A DNA stretch of 64,000 nt from Mesohalobacter salilacus (GCA_003931895.1 RRZV01000017.1:1-64000), one strand, 5' to 3'; numbered from the stretch's first letter, positions 44,879 to 55,553 are shown. Notes: generated by a model not told the origin, from the sequence alone. A program made the numbers and translations.

Positions 44879-45334
44879 ATGGAACTGGAATCATTGCAAA
44901 AAAGATCAAAAATTGAGGAACCTAAGGCTTTAAAGCAGTTTCAAAAGTTTGAAAAGCTATTAGATAGCTTATCTCAAAAAAATATTCCTACATCTGTTTT
45001 AGATAATATAAACCAACAAGTTGACAACCTAAATCTTATTCAAGTAGACCCTAAAGCCTATCATAAAGATCTTAGAAAAACCTACAATGATATTTTAAAA
45101 TTATTAAAGAAAGAATTAAAAATAGTGCCTAAACACTATTATCGTAATATGTGGCTAGCTGTTGGGATGTCTAGTTTTGGTATACCAATAGGCGTAGCCT
45201 TTGGTCTGGCTCTGGATAATATGGGTTTTATAGGCATAGGTTTACCAATCGGTATGAGTATAGGTATAGCTATTGGTGCCGGAATGGATAACAAAGCCAA
45301 AGAAGAAGGAAAGCAGCTGGATATTGATTTATAG
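44879..45334 (+). CDS. small protein with coiled coil and glycine-rich membrane helices
   Basis: A 151-residue protein. Residues 1-85 are charged and helical (coiled coil likely). From about residue 90 two short glycine-rich hydrophobic stretches follow (MWLAVGMSSFGIPIGVAFGLAL, cited in part, and GIGLPIGMSIGIAIGAGMD), spaced like a glycine-zipper membrane hairpin, then a short basic-acidic tail. No named family is recognised. It lies convergent to pbpC, 42 bp after the aldo/keto reductase. Confidence 0.7.
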   Translation: MELESLQKRSKIEEPKALKQFQKFEKLLDSLSQKNIPTSVLDNINQQVDNLNLIQVDPKAYHKDLRKTYNDILKLLKKELKIVPKHYYRNMWLAVGMSSFGIPIGVAFGLALDNMGFIGIGLPIGMSIGIAIGAGMDNKAKEEGKQLDIDL

Positions 45335-45374
45335 TTTTCCTGTCTCACAAGATCAAGACCCTAACATTATGCTA

Positions 45375-47735
45375 CTAATGTGTTTCTGTATAACTCAACC
45401 TAAAACGCCTCTGCAACTGCTGCCCATCTTCATTGACAAGCGTTAAAATATGTTCGCCAGCTTCGGGCTGGAATTGCATGTCATGAAAATATTGAGTTGT
45501 TCCCATAAACTCATCATCTATATGCCAATACAAAGTTTTATTTTCGTCATAAGCAGCTTTGAAAATAACTTCAGAAACAGTTTCGTCAAAAGTTTTGGGT
45601 AAAATGATATCTTGATTGGCTTTAGGATAAATCAACGCAAATTGAGATGCATTTGAACTTTGACATTTGGGATGTAAAGGCGGCAAATCTTGATATTCCG
45701 GATGGTTTTTTTTATAGTAATATGCCATAATCGGTGGCAGTACAAACCAACTGCTTGTAATTTTATTTGGTAAATCTTGACATGAAGAACGCACCTGATA
45801 GGTTTTATCTGCATTGAGATTTACGATTTTATGAAACGGGCAAGGTTTTAGTTTCAATTGGGTTTTTGGGATATCAATGCTTTTAGCAATAGGGCAATTC
45901 AAAGATTTGATATATCCCGTTTGAGCACAAACTTCAAGCGTTTTCATATCAGCCATAGGTTTAGCAAACCAAGTCTTTGTTGATGGCATATTTTCAAAAA
46001 CAGAAAACATCAAAGGCGCTGCCGCATTGACGCCTAGAAGATTTGGTCTGCCGTTTCCATCGGCATTGCCCACCCAAACGCCAACCAAATAATCTTGATT
46101 CATACCGATAGACCAAGCGTCTTTAAACCCATAACTCGTGCCTGTTTTCCAAGCGATTTTTCGGCTGTTGGCAAAGGCTTTCCAACCCGCATCGAGACCT
46201 GGCCGCTCTAGGCCAGACATGGCTTCAAAACTTAGATAAATAGACGCAGGACTTAGAATATTTGTCAAATTGTTTTCGTCAGTTTTTTGAGGATTTTGAG
46301 ATGCGATGAGTTTTAGATTTTCAAATGGGGTGGTGTTTTGATTGTGTTCGGCGTTTTTCAAAGTTTTAGCCAAATGGGTATACATGCTTGTCAATTCCCA
46401 TAAGCTGGATTCGGCTCCACCTAAAATTAAAGGTAATCCATAGTGATCAGCTGATTTATCAATATGATTTAAACCGAGTTTTTGAAGTTTATTTATAAAC
46501 CGATCGATACCATAGGATTTCAAAAGTCTTACGGCAGGCACGTTAAGAGATTTTTGGATAAACACATCCGCATGGACTGCACCTTGAAAATCTTTGGTGA
46601 AATTTTGAGGCACATAATTGTCAAATCTTGCTGGTGTGTCTTTAACCAATTGCTCTGGTAGAAGTTCGCCATCATCAAGCATGCTGGCATATAAAATCGG
46701 TTTGAGCAAACTCCCTGTGCTTCGTGGACTTTTAATCATATCCACATAATAAAACGGACTTTCACTTGATGTTGAATTGCCCGTATAAGCCAAAACCTGA
46801 CCTGTCTTGATATCTGCAATAATAACAGCTGCATTATAAACTTGATTGCTTTTCCACAATGTCAAGTGCTGCTCGACCAAAGTGTTTACCTGTTGCTGAA
46901 GTTTGAAATCTATGTTTGTTTTCACTTGAGATTCCTGATGATTTTGCCTTAACCATTCCGTGAGATGTGGTGTGATATTGGGCAAATCATAAGCCTTTCC
47001 AGGAAGGTCTTCAAGTAAAGCTAATTGGTATGTGTTTGTATCAATGACTTTATTTTCAACAAGTTTTTTTAATAATCGGTTGCGTTTGGCTTTCAGGATA
47101 TTTTCATTTTTTCCAGGAAATACAAGTGATGGAGCATTGGGCAGAACAGCCAAAGCCGCAGATTGTGACCAACTCAAATCTTTTGCAGGTCTATTGAAAT
47201 ATCGCCAAGCCGCAGTTTCCAGACCAACGACATTTCCGCCAAAAGGAGCGTAACTGGCGTAAAAGTTTAAAATGTCGTCTTTAGAAAATTCAACTTCTAT
47301 GCGTGTGGCAAGAAACAATTCAATGAGTTTTTCGGTGTAAGTTCTGGATTGGTTTTGCCGAGATAATCTGATGACTTGTTGAGTCAAAGTGCTGCCACCA
47401 CGTTTAGAATCATGATTGAGGTTATGCCAAAAGGCTTTGACCATGGATATCGGATTAAACCCGGGGTGGTATTTAAAATATTCATCTTCAAAATACAGGA
47501 TGGATTGTTTAAATTTCTCTGGAACACGATTTGAAGCCGGAAACCGCCACTGCCCGTCTTGAGCCACTCTGGCACCGAGTAGTTTGTTCTCTTTACTCCA
47601 CACCACGGTTGATAGTGGTGCTTTAAAAAGCGGTTGAGGCAAGGCTAGATACCAGAGGGAAAGTAGAACAACTATTAAACCTATAAAGACGTAAACACGA
47701 ATAGAAATTGACAATAAAGGCTTATTTATCTTCAT
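45375..47735 (-). CDS. pbpC: penicillin-binding protein 1C PbpC
   Basis: A bifunctional peptidoglycan glycosyltransferase/transpeptidase of 786 residues anchored by an N-terminal helix (about 10-30). The glycosyltransferase carries EDEYFKYHPGFNP near 78 and RGGSTLTQQ near 113; the transpeptidase has SxxK in STGSLLKP near 340, and KTGTSYGFKDAW near 527. The last about 90 residues are the PBP1C C-terminal domain. It lies 20 bp after the alpha-2-macroglobulin gene, the pairing known from E. coli pbpC-yfhM, which supports a cell-wall repair and protease-trap partnership. Confidence 0.95.
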   Translation of the reverse strand: MKINKPLLSISIRVYVFIGLIVVLLSLWYLALPQPLFKAPLSTVVWSKENKLLGARVAQDGQWRFPASNRVPEKFKQSILYFEDEYFKYHPGFNPISMVKAFWHNLNHDSKRGGSTLTQQVIRLSRQNQSRTYTEKLIELFLATRIEVEFSKDDILNFYASYAPFGGNVVGLETAAWRYFNRPAKDLSWSQSAALAVLPNAPSLVFPGKNENILKAKRNRLLKKLVENKVIDTNTYQLALLEDLPGKAYDLPNITPHLTEWLRQNHQESQVKTNIDFKLQQQVNTLVEQHLTLWKSNQVYNAAVIIADIKTGQVLAYTGNSTSSESPFYYVDMIKSPRSTGSLLKPILYASMLDDGELLPEQLVKDTPARFDNYVPQNFTKDFQGAVHADVFIQKSLNVPAVRLLKSYGIDRFINKLQKLGLNHIDKSADHYGLPLILGGAESSLWELTSMYTHLAKTLKNAEHNQNTTPFENLKLIASQNPQKTDENNLTNILSPASIYLSFEAMSGLERPGLDAGWKAFANSRKIAWKTGTSYGFKDAWSIGMNQDYLVGVWVGNADGNGRPNLLGVNAAAPLMFSVFENMPSTKTWFAKPMADMKTLEVCAQTGYIKSLNCPIAKSIDIPKTQLKLKPCPFHKIVNLNADKTYQVRSSCQDLPNKITSSWFVLPPIMAYYYKKNHPEYQDLPPLHPKCQSSNASQFALIYPKANQDIILPKTFDETVSEVIFKAAYDENKTLYWHIDDEFMGTTQYFHDMQFQPEAGEHILTLVNEDGQQLQRRFRLSYTETH

Positions 47736-47755
47736 AAATTTTCATTGAAACAAGT

Positions 47756-50700
47756 TCACTCCACAACCAAAACCTTTTCACCTTTAGTCCTCGCAAAATA
47801 ATCATCGCTATACATGGTTTCGGCTTGGTTGCCGGGTAGGAAGTATTCGCCGAGATAGGAGGCGTTCACTTTGAGTTTGAAGCTTTTGGTTTGCTGGGCG
47901 TTAAGGTCTAAATAAAATCGAACTTCATTATCTCTGATGTCAACATAATTGGCTTCTGGATAAACAGCGTTTTGGTAATTGGTAAATGAAGTGTCAACAA
48001 TTTCCCAACCGCTGGGCAAGTGATATTGCAAAGCCACATTGTCTAATTGGGTTTGACTCAAATTTCCAATATTGATGATGGCATTGACTTCTGAGCCTTG
48101 TCTTAGCGTCTTTATATCAATGCTTTCGCCGTTTGCATCGACATAATCTATGTTTAAACTCAAATTATTTTGCTCAGCAAAAGATTCGCCAAGTGGTGGT
48201 TTTCCATTCTGGATTAAACGCACATAGATTTTGGTGTTTTTGTTGTTTTTCAATTTGAGTTGGGTTTCGCCTTTTGTGTTCAATTCAAGTTCTCTTTTAA
48301 AAATGGGTTTTGAAGTTTTGATGGACTCTTCATTAAAATTGATATCCATAGCTTTTCCACCATTTTTAACCAACAATTTTGATAAGCTCACGACGGCATA
48401 AGCCATTTCTTGGGTGCTCAACCAATCGTCTGAAGACAATTTTAAGGCTATACTTTTTGCCGTTTGTTGCATGCGGTTATCGTCCAGATATACCAAACTT
48501 TCTAGCAACATGGCTTCATTTCTAAACGTAGAACCATAAGTGTAATATTGATTGGCGTTTTTCAACTCATAAATCGATGCATTGGCAACGAGCTGTTGAG
48601 CCACATCTTTTTGACCGATAATTGCATAAGCTTGTGCCAACCTCCATTTTGAAGCATTGGCAAGTTGTGCATTCCTCAATCGGTTCATCGACGCCAAATC
48701 TGGGTCGCCGTATAATGCTAAAGTGTATAAACGATAAGCTTGCAAATAATCTGATTGGCGGGAATAGGTGTTTTCACTCCATCGTCGGGCTTGGTCTTTT
48801 TGATAGCTTTTCCAATTGTTCAAAAACATCAGAGGAATATCATAGCCTTTTTGCTGGGCTTCAATCATAAAATGTCCTACATAATTTGTACACCATGCAT
48901 CTGCATTGCCCCCTGGCCAATAACTCACACCGCCATTGGTAAGCTGAAAATCGTCTAATTTCTCAATAGCTTTTTCAACATTATTCTTGATGTCTTGTTT
49001 TTGCCCAAAACTCAATTCTGCGATGCCTTCGAGATAAATTTGTGGAAATACTTTTGATGTGGTCTGCTCTACACAACCATGCGGATAAGCAATCAGCCTT
49101 TCCAATCTTTTGGTCAAATCCATAGGTGGTAATGCTGAAATTTCTACAAAAGCAGAATTGCTCCCATCAGTGCCAAAAGTTTCGATGTCTATATTTAAAT
49201 TATCCTTGGCTTTCAACTCAAAATTTTTGGTTTTTTGAGCCATCGGGTTAGGGTTGTAGGTATCTATTTCTAAAGCATATTTTGCAGTTTCTCCTCCAGA
49301 TGTGGCTGTAAATTTGATGTCTTCAACTTTTGAAGAAGACATGACTTCAAATTCAAAATTGATGATTTGGTCCCCGATGTCTTTAAAAGTAATACTTTTT
49401 TCAGTTGAACCTAATGCTTTTAATCCTTGTCCAGTTTCTGCTTTGAGTTGAACTGTTTTGATGTGGTCTTCCATGGCAAAAACCGTAAGTGGAATACTGA
49501 GTTTTTCGCCTGGAGACAATTTTCGTGGCACCGAAGCCAAAAGCATCAGCGGTTTTTTGACGGGCATGATTTTTTCAACACTACCATAGCGTTCGTTGGA
49601 AACATCAGCAGCCACGAGCATTACTTTTACAGAACCGATATAATTTGGCATGTCTAGAGCATGTTTTTTGGTTTGACCCGCTTTAAGCTCAAAGGGACCG
49701 ATGAATGTCACCACAGGCTTAAATCGGTTGGCTTTTCGGTTTTTGGCACCTGCTAAATTTCCGCCGCCACCAATGCTAAATATATTTTCTACACTTCCCG
49801 CATAAGCACCAATCACATCGTCATAAATATCATAGGTTTGCACACCGAGTGCTTCTTTTCTATTGAAAAAACCATGAATATCTGGAACGCTAAAATTGGT
49901 TAAATCCAATAAACCCTCATCCACCACAGCCAAAGTATAAGTCATTGGCAAGTCGTTTTCTTCTGAAACTTTGATGTCATAGGAACTTTCCGGTCTTACT
50001 TTTTCAGGAATATCGAGTTGTGGGTTTAACTTGTTATCAGGATTTTCAACATTCAGTGGCACAACGCCAAATAGTCTTATCGGTCTGTCGTTTTGGGTTT
50101 GTTGGTGGGGTTGAATGAGTGAAATACTTACATAAGCATTGGGAGCATGAGCTTTGATGATATCAATATCAACAATGCTGCTTCCTTTTTTGGTGTCAAT
50201 CCATTCCTGGGATAGAACTTCCGAGCCGTTTTCTATACTGAGTAAAGCTTTAGCATTGGCACTTGATGGAAAAGTAACTTTAGCTTTGTCGCCAACTTTA
50301 TACTTGTCTTTATCTAAACTAAAAACCAACATATTCGATAAACTGCCGTCGGTATTGCTCCACCAATTTTTGTAATAATACACCAATTGACTTGTCGCAT
50401 GTTGCCCATTGACATCAATGACTCGCACTAGAAATCGCCCGCGGTCTTCTTGAGGAATGTTGAGTTTAAAATTGGCTTTCCCTTGATTATCCGTTGTTAA
50501 ATTGATGCTTTTATAGGCTTGTAAACCTGAATTATTTTGGTATTTAGACAAATTATCTCGACCCCTATTCCACCACCAACGCCAATTGAGTTTATAGATA
50601 TAAGCGGTGAGTTTTTTATTGGCCACTGGGTTTTCGTTTTTATCCAGACTGATGACTTGGTACAAAGTTTCTTCATCGGTATCATAAGTTCGTCCTTTGA

Positions 50701-53242
50701 TTTTTGGTGCTCTCAAGCCGACAAAATGTTCGTAAGGAGCGTAAGATTTTTGCTGAACATCAATAGAAAAGTCACCGCCATTTTCGTGCACTTTAGTCAA
50801 AAAACTCAAGTCTAGCATACTCGGCACACTTTGAGTCAGTTCTATTTTTTGGCTGATGTCAACAACGCCTTCATTGTTGAGTTGACCTTCAAAAAAAGCG
50901 ATTTCTTGTGAATTGAAAGAACGGGTAATGTCATAGAAATTGTAAGCTTTGTATTTCGGAAATGGATTGACTTTTACGCCCACGTTCATTTCTATTTCAG
51001 CTTTGAGATTTCTCGCTTTGGCGCCACTTAACCAATTTGAAGTCAAGGTTGCGGAAATGGATTGATTTGCCGATAAAACGTCCTCATCAAAATCTAAATT
51101 AATTTTAAGTCGGTTGGGTTTTACGGAAGCTACTTTTATATGTTTACTGAAACTGATTGCACCAATTAATATTTCAGCGTTCCAGTTACCTGTTGGTGCT
51201 GTGGCTTTGGTGGGAATACTAAAGGCATACATTTGGTTTGTGCCTTGGTTATGGGTTTCATCATGAACCAGTTTTCCTCTGGCATCTGTAAGTTGAAGTT
51301 TTATTGGATAATTTTTCGGTAATGGATTGGCGAGGTCGTTGAGCACAAAAGTGGCGTGAATGCTATCACCAGGTCTATAAACGCCTCTTTCCGTATAAAT
51401 ATAAGCTTTTAGACCGTTTTGAACTTCACTGCCACCAACCTCAAAATTACTCAAACTTAGTGCCTTGTTATTGTCAAGTTTTAGATAGGCATATTGGTTT
51501 TCTTTTTCAGCAACGACGAAAGCGATTTCTTGATTACTGCTCAGTTTTGCCATGCCTTTGGCATCGGTTTTTGCACTGCTGATGACTTGCATTTGGTAAT
51601 TGTAAGTCGAGATGTTGACTTTCGATTCTGGTTCTGCTGTCAACAAATTTGAAGTGATAAAATGATAAATATCGTTTTTGTTTTTCTTTACAATCAGACC
51701 CAAATCTGAAGCCAAAAGATTGGACTGCAAAAAGCGTTCTTCTGTATAATAAGCTTCGTGACAAGGGTTGTCTCGCTCTTGCCAATTGTAAACCCGATTT
51801 CGCCAGTTGTAGCTTTGGTTATCCCAGTAGCGCTCTTCTTGATTTATGCCTTGCTCATCATTTTCAATACTTGTAAATGAAAAATCTGCTTCAGTATTGT
51901 CGCCACAATTATACAAACTGAGCTCAGGCCTAAAGCTGATATCAACTTGATAAATTGCTCCGGGTTCTGCATTAAAAAAAGTGTTGAGGTCTAAGGCATA
52001 AGCTTTCCACTGGCCGTCGTTATTTAAAGCAGTTTGCACCAAAGGAATGGTTTGTCGAGCAACGACGCGACCAACATTTCTGAGTCGGTAAGCATTGGTT
52101 TGGTCAAGATTGGCGTCTTGTAAATATTGTAAAACATTGTCTTCATACACTTGAATTACCCTAATATCTGTGGCTTTTAAACCCACAGCTTCAAAATAAA
52201 ACGGATTTTTTGAAGAATGAGGTAAAATCACGCCTTTAGAGACTTTTCGCAGAGCCGGTTTTGGTTGATGAAAAACGATATTGTCTCTGAAATCTGCTGA
52301 TAAAGTTTTGCCCTTCGCACTTTTGATGTTTTTAAAAAGACGCAATTCCACTTGACCTGAATACTGTTTTTTAGGATAGATGATCAAGTTATTAGCTTCA
52401 ATATCAAAGTTTAAATCTCGATCTTTTTCAATTTGAACCAATCCATCTAAAACTTGATTTGGTTCTAAAGTTTGTGAAAAATTAACCGTAATCCTTGCGC
52501 TGTTGTTTCCTGTAGTGTTGATATCTAAAACTTTAAACACATCTTTTTGAGGAACGCTAAACGTGTTTTTTCCTTTATTTTTTGCTTGAATAGCTTCACC
52601 ATTCCATGACATTTCTACTGTTGATGATTTGTCGAAACGTTTGATGCTATCAATTTTAAACTTAAAATATGTTGAAGTTTCTGCGTTTTCAGACCAATCT
52701 AGAGGTAAAGTATTTTGATTTTGCTGAGCTGAAACCACTTTTTTAATGTTTTCTAATGGCGTAACATCTGAAGTTTCTAAAATAGCATATCGAAATCCCC
52801 AATCTTTGTCGTAAAATTCTAAAGCTTCAAGTTTGATTTTGAAATCGGGTAGAATGGTTGACAATTGAAACTGGTATTCTTTTAAATCGCTGTCCACATC
52901 ATCGTAAAGTTTATCGAGATGTAAAGTGATTTCGTAAGGCGTTCCGGGTAGAAGGTTTTCGTCGGGTTTAAACATCAAATTTCTATCGGTTGATAGCCAA
53001 AGTTTGCCCTCAATTTTCGGTTTGATATCAAATATTTCCGTGTTTAGGTTTTGATTGACATCAAATTTTTCTACGGGTTTTACCAGTCGAAAAACGATAG
53101 GGTCTGTGATGGAAATATCACTTTTGGTATGGGTGTAGATGTAGTCTTTAAAATGGGCTAAATCACTTTTTTGGTCTGAAGAATCACATTGAAATAAGAT
53201 TGGAGTCAAGCAAAATAACAGGAGAAGTTTTGTAAAACGCAT
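47756..53242 (-). CDS. bacterial alpha-2-macroglobulin (YfhM-like) lipoprotein
   Basis: An 1828-residue lipoprotein (lipobox ending at C19, PILFQCDSS). Beta-rich macroglobulin domains fill residues 30-1000 (GVYRPGDSIHATFVL in part near 620, EDRGRFLVRVIDV near 935). The thioester motif is intact: C1390-V-E-Q in YPHGCVEQTTS, so the protein should trap attacking proteases covalently. The complement-like helical thioester domain follows to about 1700, then a final beta domain. It lies in one operon with pbpC and the isoaspartyl peptidase gene (15 bp). This length is usual for the family. Confidence 0.95.
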   Translation of the reverse strand: MRFTKLLLLFCLTPILFQCDSSDQKSDLAHFKDYIYTHTKSDISITDPIVFRLVKPVEKFDVNQNLNTEIFDIKPKIEGKLWLSTDRNLMFKPDENLLPGTPYEITLHLDKLYDDVDSDLKEYQFQLSTILPDFKIKLEALEFYDKDWGFRYAILETSDVTPLENIKKVVSAQQNQNTLPLDWSENAETSTYFKFKIDSIKRFDKSSTVEMSWNGEAIQAKNKGKNTFSVPQKDVFKVLDINTTGNNSARITVNFSQTLEPNQVLDGLVQIEKDRDLNFDIEANNLIIYPKKQYSGQVELRLFKNIKSAKGKTLSADFRDNIVFHQPKPALRKVSKGVILPHSSKNPFYFEAVGLKATDIRVIQVYEDNVLQYLQDANLDQTNAYRLRNVGRVVARQTIPLVQTALNNDGQWKAYALDLNTFFNAEPGAIYQVDISFRPELSLYNCGDNTEADFSFTSIENDEQGINQEERYWDNQSYNWRNRVYNWQERDNPCHEAYYTEERFLQSNLLASDLGLIVKKNKNDIYHFITSNLLTAEPESKVNISTYNYQMQVISSAKTDAKGMAKLSSNQEIAFVVAEKENQYAYLKLDNNKALSLSNFEVGGSEVQNGLKAYIYTERGVYRPGDSIHATFVLNDLANPLPKNYPIKLQLTDARGKLVHDETHNQGTNQMYAFSIPTKATAPTGNWNAEILIGAISFSKHIKVASVKPNRLKINLDFDEDVLSANQSISATLTSNWLSGAKARNLKAEIEMNVGVKVNPFPKYKAYNFYDITRSFNSQEIAFFEGQLNNEGVVDISQKIELTQSVPSMLDLSFLTKVHENGGDFSIDVQQKSYAPYEHFVGLRAPKIKGRTYDTDEETLYQVISLDKNENPVANKKLTAYIYKLNWRWWWNRGRDNLSKYQNNSGLQAYKSINLTTDNQGKANFKLNIPQEDRGRFLVRVIDVNGQHATSQLVYYYKNWWSNTDGSLSNMLVFSLDKDKYKVGDKAKVTFPSSANAKALLSIENGSEVLSQEWIDTKKGSSIVDIDIIKAHAPNAYVSISLIQPHQQTQNDRPIRLFGVVPLNVENPDNKLNPQLDIPEKVRPESSYDIKVSEENDLPMTYTLAVVDEGLLDLTNFSVPDIHGFFNRKEALGVQTYDIYDDVIGAYAGSVENIFSIGGGGNLAGAKNRKANRFKPVVTFIGPFELKAGQTKKHALDMPNYIGSVKVMLVAADVSNERYGSVEKIMPVKKPLMLLASVPRKLSPGEKLSIPLTVFAMEDHIKTVQLKAETGQGLKALGSTEKSITFKDIGDQIINFEFEVMSSSKVEDIKFTATSGGETAKYALEIDTYNPNPMAQKTKNFELKAKDNLNIDIETFGTDGSNSAFVEISALPPMDLTKRLERLIAYPHGCVEQTTSKVFPQIYLEGIAELSFGQKQDIKNNVEKAIEKLDDFQLTNGGVSYWPGGNADAWCTNYVGHFMIEAQQKGYDIPLMFLNNWKSYQKDQARRWSENTYSRQSDYLQAYRLYTLALYGDPDLASMNRLRNAQLANASKWRLAQAYAIIGQKDVAQQLVANASIYELKNANQYYTYGSTFRNEAMLLESLVYLDDNRMQQTAKSIALKLSSDDWLSTQEMAYAVVSLSKLLVKNGGKAMDINFNEESIKTSKPIFKRELELNTKGETQLKLKNNKNTKIYVRLIQNGKPPLGESFAEQNNLSLNIDYVDANGESIDIKTLRQGSEVNAIINIGNLSQTQLDNVALQYHLPSGWEIVDTSFTNYQNAVYPEANYVDIRDNEVRFYLDLNAQQTKSFKLKVNASYLGEYFLPGNQAETMYSDDYFARTKGEKVLVVE

Positions 53243-53257
53243 GTTGTAAAAAAGAGT

Positions 53258-54286
53258 TTATTTAAAAATTTTGATTTGTTTTTGACCATTTTTATCAATA
53301 GATGCTCTAAACATACCCGAAGTATTGAAAACCATAGAAATATTGCCGTCTTTATCTAAAGCAATAATTCCGCCATCACCGCCGAGTGCTTTTAGTTTAT
53401 TTAAAACCATATCTTCTGCAGCCTCTTGGAGACTGACATTTTTATACTGCATTTGCGCAGAGATGTCGTGAGCTACAGCCAATCTGATAAAATACTCGCC
53501 ATGTCCAGTTGAAGATACGCCGCATGTGGCATTATTAGCATAAGTTCCAGCGCCGATAATGGGCGAGTCTCCTATTCTATTCCAACGTTTGTTGGTCATC
53601 CCGCCTGTTGAGGTGCCAGCAGCGATATTACCATCTTTATCTAGTGCTACGCAACCTACTGTGCCAAATTTTTCGTCTTCCCAGTTGAGCAAAGCGGTTT
53701 TATTTTGAGCACGTTTTAAAGCTTCCAAACGATCAGGCACTGCAAAATATGCCGAATCGACAAGCCTAATACCTCGTTCTTTAGCAAAAACTTGAGCACC
53801 AGCTCCTGAAAGCATGACATGCTTGGAGTTTTTCATCACTTCATAAGCGAGGTTGATAGGGTTTTTAACATTAGTGACACCGGCGACAGCTCCAGCATTT
53901 AGAGTTTTACCATCCATGATAGACGCATCGAGTTCATTGTAGCCTTCGTGGTTAAACACCGCGCCTTTACCTGAATTAAACAAGGGTGAATCTTCTAATA
54001 TATTGATGGTTCGCTGCACGGCTTCTATGGCTGTTCCACCGTTTTTTAAAATGTCGTGACCTTTAGAAATAGCTTCGTCTAATTTAGCTTTATAAGCATT
54101 TTGCTTTTCCTCACTCATATTGCTTTGTGCCATATATCCAGCACCGCCGTGAATAACAATGGCGATGGGGTTCACTTTTTTAATCTCTTCTTGATTGTTG
54201 TTTTCAGTATTGGAGTCTTGGGTTGGGGTTTGACAAGCCCAAAATAAAAAACTGATGATAGCCGATAAAATAAATGCTTTTTTCAT
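53258..54286 (-). CDS. isoaspartyl peptidase/L-asparaginase (Ntn hydrolase), lipoprotein
   Basis: A 342-residue Ntn hydrolase of the plant-type asparaginase family, anchored by a lipobox ending at C18 (LFWACQTPT). The family motif HGGAG is at about 46-50, and the self-cleavage site is FGTVGCVALD near residue 207, where the freed threonine is the nucleophile. GTSTGGMTNK and GRIGDSPIIGAGTYANN-like loops form the substrate site. It removes isoaspartyl residues or asparagine. It starts the leftward operon with alpha-2-macroglobulin and pbpC. Confidence 0.92.
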   Translation of the reverse strand: MKKAFILSAIISFLFWACQTPTQDSNTENNNQEEIKKVNPIAIVIHGGAGYMAQSNMSEEKQNAYKAKLDEAISKGHDILKNGGTAIEAVQRTINILEDSPLFNSGKGAVFNHEGYNELDASIMDGKTLNAGAVAGVTNVKNPINLAYEVMKNSKHVMLSGAGAQVFAKERGIRLVDSAYFAVPDRLEALKRAQNKTALLNWEDEKFGTVGCVALDKDGNIAAGTSTGGMTNKRWNRIGDSPIIGAGTYANNATCGVSSTGHGEYFIRLAVAHDISAQMQYKNVSLQEAAEDMVLNKLKALGGDGGIIALDKDGNISMVFNTSGMFRASIDKNGQKQIKIFK

Positions 54287-54369
54287 AAAAAATTATTTGT
54301 GAAATTTCAGGTGATTAAACAATGGTTTAAATATAGGACAATTGTAGAAATCTTCTCTATATTTACGCC

Positions 54370-54900
54370 ATGAATCTGATAGACATCATCATCGGCGTCA
54401 TTCTTATCCTTGGCTTTTACAAAGGCTTTAAAAAAGGTTTTGTATTAGAATTAACGGCATTATTAGGCTTAATACTTGGCATTGCTGGTGCGTTTTATTT
54501 GTCTAAAACACACGGTCTATACATCGGGCAATGGATAGAATGGGATGACGAATATTTGAGAATCACCACCTTTTTGTTAAGTTTTTTAGCCATAGTTATC
54601 ATTGTCTCACTTATTGGAAAACTCATCACTAAACTTATTGATTTTGTGGCTTTGAGTTTTATCAATAAACTGCTTGGCGGTCTATTTGGTTTACTAAAAT
54701 TTGGTTTGCTTTTAAGCATTTTGCTTTTACTCTTTAATGTGATAAATGAACAAGTTGAAATGCTGTCTGAAGAGACTTTAAATGAATCAGTAAGCTATCC
54801 CATACTCAATCAATTTACGGATATCATTTGGCCTAAACTAGTCGGGATGAGCCAGAACCAAGATAAAATTATAGAGCAGTTACCGGATTTAGGGGAATAA
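54370..54900 (+). CDS. CvpA-family membrane protein
   Basis: A 176-residue protein with four membrane helices and the CvpA start NLIDIIIGVILILGFYKGFKKGF (residues 2-24, cited in part), then ELTALLGLILGIAGAF. The C-terminal tail is short and acidic. The founding protein is needed for colicin V release; other members are linked to envelope homeostasis and bile or charge stress. It is convergent with the response regulator gene, two bases apart, with no terminator visible. Confidence 0.88.
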   Translation: MNLIDIIIGVILILGFYKGFKKGFVLELTALLGLILGIAGAFYLSKTHGLYIGQWIEWDDEYLRITTFLLSFLAIVIIVSLIGKLITKLIDFVALSFINKLLGGLFGLLKFGLLLSILLLLFNVINEQVEMLSEETLNESVSYPILNQFTDIIWPKLVGMSQNQDKIIEQLPDLGE

Positions 54901-54902
54901 TC

Positions 54903-55532
54903 TCACAACTCATCATCATAAGATTTCCTAATCAACTCTGCTTTTGAATTGATTTCAAGAGTCTTATAAATATTTTTGATATGACTTCTCACGGTGTCTA
55001 TAGAGATATACAAATCATCAGCAATCATTTTGTAGCTTTGCCCACTGACAATACCATCTACGATCTCGAGTTGACGTTTGGTGAGTTGGCTCTTAGGTTT
55101 TGGCTTATAAAAATTGGCAATTTTTCTTGCAATGGCCGGCGACATATATGAACCACCATTAGCAACGATTTCTATAGCTTCCTGAATTTTTTTTAGTGAA
55201 GTGCGTTTTGAGACATAAGAACAAGCGCCGGCACTTAAGGCTTTAAAGATCATATCCGTTTCTTCAAAAGTGGTTAAGATGATGACGTCTAAGTCAGGTG
55301 TGTTTTTCTTGATGAAAGGTAAAGACTCCACTCCACTTTTGCCTGGAAGTTGAATGTCTAAAAGTAAAATAAAGCCCGCGTCGTCATTACTTTTTTGCCA
55401 GTTTAAAAAGTCTTCAGCATTGCCAAATGTATTTAAAACACTAATGCCTTTAGTTTGCTCAAAAAAAGACACTAAACTTTCTAAAACAACCCTGTCGTCT
55501 TCTACAATTACGATATGTGTTTGGTTTTTCAA
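54903..55532 (-). CDS. NarL/LuxR-type response regulator
   Basis: Receiver domain at residues 1-120 with EDDR (acidic pocket near 10), the phosphorylated Asp in LLLDIQLPGKSG, and the switch Thr/Lys in ILTTFEETD and YVSKRTS. A LuxR-type HTH follows (about 145-205, LTKRQLEIVDGIVSG, DTVRSHIKNIYKTL). I place the start at the TTG at 55530-55532: the frame stays open upstream to an ATG at 55578-55580, but that adds 16 residues not found in this family, and the predicted promoter element (-7 at 55554-55561) lies inside that extension. The 209-residue form is the normal size. The cognate kinase is immediately upstream. Confidence 0.87.
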   Translation of the reverse strand: MKNQTHIVIVEDDRVVLESLVSFFEQTKGISVLNTFGNAEDFLNWQKSNDDAGFILLLDIQLPGKSGVESLPFIKKNTPDLDVIILTTFEETDMIFKALSAGACSYVSKRTSLKKIQEAIEIVANGGSYMSPAIARKIANFYKPKPKSQLTKRQLEIVDGIVSGQSYKMIADDLYISIDTVRSHIKNIYKTLEINSKAELIRKSYDDEL

Positions 55533-55553
55533 AACAAATAAAATGTTAAGCGA

